Source: Costus lasius
Lineage: Eukaryota > Streptophyta > Magnoliopsida > Zingiberales > Costaceae
DNA length: 64,000 nt
Direction of reading: 5' to 3'
NCBI GenBank assembly: GCA_027563935.2
Contig: CM050449.1
Span: 70,770,556 to 70,834,555, forward strand
Shown piece after piece: positions 60,666 to 64,000 of this stretch; position 1 is the first letter of the stretch; every line of letters starts with the position of its first letter. Below the pieces are notes generated by a model that saw only the letters and a program-made list of their open reading frames with translations, ran no database searches and was not told the origin of the DNA. Both the position numbers and the translations under genes were made by a program.

Positions 60666-62948
60666 ATGAGCTTCAATGTGCGATCCCTACTAGAAAGGGA
60701 GAAGTTTGCTGGGCCAAACTTCTCAGACTGGTATGGACACCTTAAGATTGTTCTTAAGGCTGAGAGGAAACTGTATGTCCTCGAGACGGCTATACCGCCT
60801 CAACCCGCTCCGAACGCCGCAAGGGCGGTTCGGGAAGCCTATGAAAAGCATGTCAATGATAGCATTGATGTCGCTTGCCTGATGCTAGCGTCTATGACGC
60901 CATAACTGCAGCGTCAGCATGAGGATATGTCTGCTATAGAAATTATAGCAAACCTCAAGATGCTGTATGCTGCACAGGCGAGGACTAAACGCTATAATTT
61001 GACCAAGCTTTTCTTTCAGAGCAAACTGGCTGAAGGGAGTCCAGTGGGAGCTCACGTGCTCAAGATGATTGGGCACAAAGAGGCTATAGAGAAACTGGGG
61101 CATACCATCAATCAGGAGCTTGCTGTAGACATTATTCTACAGTCCCTCCCGGCCTCTTTCGATCCGTTCATTATTAATTTTAATATGAACAAGATCGACT
61201 GTACTCCGGCAGAGTTGCTGAATATGCTCTTGACTACAGAGGAGACTCTAAAGGGAAAGCCTTCAACCTCTGTCTTGATGTTTCCGTCTAGGAACAAGAA
61301 GAAGGGGAAGAAGGGCAAAGCCCCTGTCAAGAATTACAACAAGGCTCTGAAACAAAAGGTTAAGCGGTCGAAGGAATATAGATGTTTCCATTGTGGCCAG
61401 CTGGGTCACTGGAAAAAGGACTGTAAAGCGCTCCAAGGAGACAAGAAGGGAAGCATCGCTTCTGGCTCAGGTATTTTTGTGACTGAGGTCATGTTTTCTT
61501 CTTCTATTTCATGGGTGTTGGACACTGCATGTGGAGTTCACATTTGTTCAAATGTACAGGAACTCAAGAGAAGAAGACAGGTGGGACAGCATGAGGTGGA
61601 CCTACGAGTTGGAAACGGGGCACGGGTTGCTGCTGTTGCTGTAGGGGTTTATTACATCTCATTACCATCTGGACTTGTATTAGAACTGGACAATTGTTAT
61701 TTTGTTCCGAGTATTACGAAAAATATTATCTCTATTCCTGCTCTTGTCAAGAAAGGGTTTTCCTTTGAATGCAATATTTCAAAGTGTATTATTTCTTATG
61801 ATAATATTGTTTATGCTACTGGGTCAATTAACAATGGGTTATTCATGTTGGACATGGAATGTTCTATACAGCAAATTGATATTAAGAAAGCCAAGTATGC
61901 TGATGACAGCACCTTGCTATGGCATAGTCGTTTAGGCCATATAAACAAGAAACGCATTAAGCGGTTGCATGACCATGGACTGCTGGGATCATTCTCCTAT
62001 GAGGAGATTGATACATGCAAAGCTTGTTTAATGGGTAAAATGACGAAGTCACCTTTTCCTCATAAAGGTCAAAGGGCTTCAGGTTTACTTGACCTTATAC
62101 ACAGTGATGTGTGTGGGCCATTTAGTAAACATGCCAGAGGTGGCTATTCATACTTCATTACCTTTACTGATGATTTCAGTAGATACGGGTATGTCTATCT
62201 AATGAGACATAAAAGTGAATCTTTTGACAAGTTCAAAGAGTTCAAAAATGAAGTACAGAATCAGCTAGGCCGAAATATCAAGGCACTTCGCTCAGATCGA
62301 GGTGGAGAATACCTAAGTCGAGAGTTTACTAACTATCTGAAGGAGTGTGGGATTATCTCACAGCTCACTCCGCCAGGAACACCGCAATGGAATGGTGTGT
62401 CCGAGAGGAGAAATAGAACCTTACTGGATATGGTACGTTCTATGATGAGTCAGGCTACTCTACCTTACTCCTTTTGGGGATTTGCACTGGAAACAGCTGC
62501 AAAAGTACTAAACCGAGTGCCATCCAAGGCCGTTTCAAAGACTCCATATGAGTTATGGTATGGGAAACAGCCGAGCTTGACATTTATTAAGATCTGGGGT
62601 TGCGAGGCTTATGTCAAAAAGCTCGCCTCTGGGAAACTAGAGAGCAGATCTGAGAAATGTATCTTTGTCGGTTACCCTAAGGAAACTAAGGGTTATTATT
62701 TCTACGATCCCAAAGAGAACAAAGTATTTGTTGCTCGGACGGCCATTTTTCTTGAGAAGGAGTTTCTTCTGCAAGAGGCCAGTGGGAGAGAAATAAAGCT
62801 GGATGAGAATCCAGAGGAAGGACAAAGTAGTCAAGCACAGTTGGATGAGCCTGAGCCGGTAGAACAGGTTATTGAACAACCTGAGGCTCCGATATCACGG
62901 GAACCGCGTAGATCGGGAAGGATCCGTCGACAGCCTGAGCGCTATGAC
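60666..62948 (+). pseudogene. Copia D gag-pol, cut by a Tekay-like LTR
   Basis: From the ATG at 60666 (MSFNVRSLLEREKFAGP) the frame is open for 761 codons except TAA at 60903-60905 (codon 80, in TPxLQRQHE). It carries gag, the zinc knuckle CFHCGQLGHWKKDC, protease VLDTACGVHICS, HHCC domain and integrase core (HSDVCGPF, RSDRGGEYL, GVSERRNRTL), then stops at QPERYD where foreign sequence begins at 62949. Reverse transcriptase and RNase H are beyond the inserted element. Gag is otherwise preserved. Confidence 0.92.
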
Positions 62949-64000
62949 TGTAACGCCCCCTCAGAAATAACCCCAAACACAGACAGAATCCGCGGAAGAT
63001 AGGGAACGTCACACACAATCAACAAGACAGATGCTAGGGAATAATAGCTTACAAAAAAACCGATACGAAAAATTTCGGCAGCATGTCCCCAGAAAAAAAC
63101 TAAGGAAAATTCCTGTACATATTCCATAATACTACCAATTGGGTCAACATGCTGACCACAAACAGAAACACACCATTTCTAAATCAACATGCTCAATCCT
63201 TATCACAAAATCAAATTAATAAACCACAATAATCAATAATTCTAGATAAAACAGAATTCACCGAAAACAGGCTTAAGCCCTCGGTTTAACAGTCGTACCA
63301 AAACCAAATGCAAACCCGGCAACAATATCACAGTAATCGAGAAAGAAACAGCCACATCCGGCCAACATGTCCATGAACCAAAAATCATAAAACCTTGGCC
63401 ACATCCGGCCCTCAAAATAGCACAGGCTCGCAGGCCCCAAAATATCAAGTCAGTAAACTAACATCCGCTCAGGCTGTAGGTTCCTGCCCTGTATTTGAAA
63501 ATATTGGTGGGATGAGCTACACGGCTCAGTGAGTAGACAGTCTCATTCGACCATCCACGCATATACAATCAAAAATAGATGCAGATATCTTTTCAAAACT
63601 TTAACGGAAGATATCAAGTATGATACACAATAAAACCGAAATCATAAATCACAATCATTATCAGAAAACAATACGCCCACAATCCCGGGCAACAAGATCA
63701 CAAATTGGCCTATCCGGCTAAACAGACTACGACTCACACAACTATTGTCCAGTGATTACAGAATTGACCCCGTGGGTCCAACCCGGCCCTCGTCAAGGCA
63801 CTGAGAGTAACCTGCAGCAACGAATATCGGTGAGGTGTAGATTCAAGAGGTGGCCCCCGCCAGGTCACGACGTGGCACTTTGCTCTACGACACTCAACCA
63901 CCCCCTTACCGGGAACACAAACAGAACAGAACGGGAGGTGAATGAATTCAAGAGGTGGCCCCCGTCTGACCAAGACGTGGCACTTTGCTTCAAACACCCA
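62949..64000 (-). repeat. Tekay-like LTR, partial, inserted in copia D
   Basis: Starts TGTAACGCCCCCTC right after ...CGCTATGAC and shares with 4804-7695, in the same orientation, the start TGTAACG, the block GCTCAGTGAGTA (63525) and two GGTGGCCCCCG ... GACGTGGCACT blocks (63852, 63955). In the same orientation as the left element it would be the 3' LTR of a minus-strand element or a solo LTR. Its other end is beyond the window. Confidence 0.82.

Overview
This is about 64 kb of plant nuclear DNA, almost certainly from a flowering plant. It consists almost wholly of LTR retrotransposons nested in one another, plus one cellular gene, an apparently intact class III peroxidase at 15994-17268 on the minus strand. 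The organism call rests on the canonical three-intron peroxidase and on several plant retrotransposon lineages side by side: a Tekay-like chromovirus and Athila in Ty3/gypsy, and Ale/Retrofit-like and Tork/Angela-like elements in Ty1/copia. The species cannot be named from the sequence. Nothing bacterial, organellar or CRISPR-like is present.

Layout. 1-7695: minus-strand Tekay-like chromovirus (gag-pol with five nonsense codons and a 2.9-kb LTR), inserted into 7696-10147, the 5' end of a minus-strand Athila element (gag remnant, tRNA-Asp-type primer site, LTR). 10148-10718 and 14638-15395 are the two halves of an older LTR-like sequence split by a plus-strand, gag-plus-protease-only Ty3/gypsy element (10719-14632, duplication CTAGG). 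15396-19100 is the least repetitive interval and holds the peroxidase and a possible SINE. From about 19126 a plus-strand Ale/Retrofit-like copia element begins. It is interrupted at 22568/22569 by a complete non-autonomous Athila-type element (22569-32431) and again at 32890/32891 by a minus-strand autonomous-type Athila element (32891-39472). That second Athila element is interrupted at 39472/39473 by a cluster of Tork/Angela-like copia elements that fills most of the rest.

The copia cluster runs as follows: LTR 39473-41154, gag-pol A 41175-45062, leader, LTR 46840-48522, truncated pol B 48543-51135, LTR 51136-52784, gag-pol C 52805-56697, an inverted junction at 57347-57352, a plus-strand truncated LTR 57347-58842, leader, gag-pol D 60666-62948. 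D is cut by a second Tekay-like LTR (62949 to the window end). A solo LTR of this copia family (30248-31930, duplication GAAAG) sits inside the 3' LTR of the non-autonomous Athila element.

How the pieces relate. Except for the peroxidase, every coding region is a retrotransposon gag, protease, integrase, reverse transcriptase and RNase H remnant, and most carry nonsense codons. These are mainly CAG-to-TAG changes, a pattern expected from deamination of methylated cytosine in silenced elements. The most unusual items are the non-autonomous Athila element with its acidic zinc-knuckle ORF in place of pol, the roughly 72-bp palindrome-bearing repeats shared by its internal region and Athila LTRs, and conserved structures (a tRNA-like module and a pair of hairpins with the same loop) in the long leaders of the copia family.
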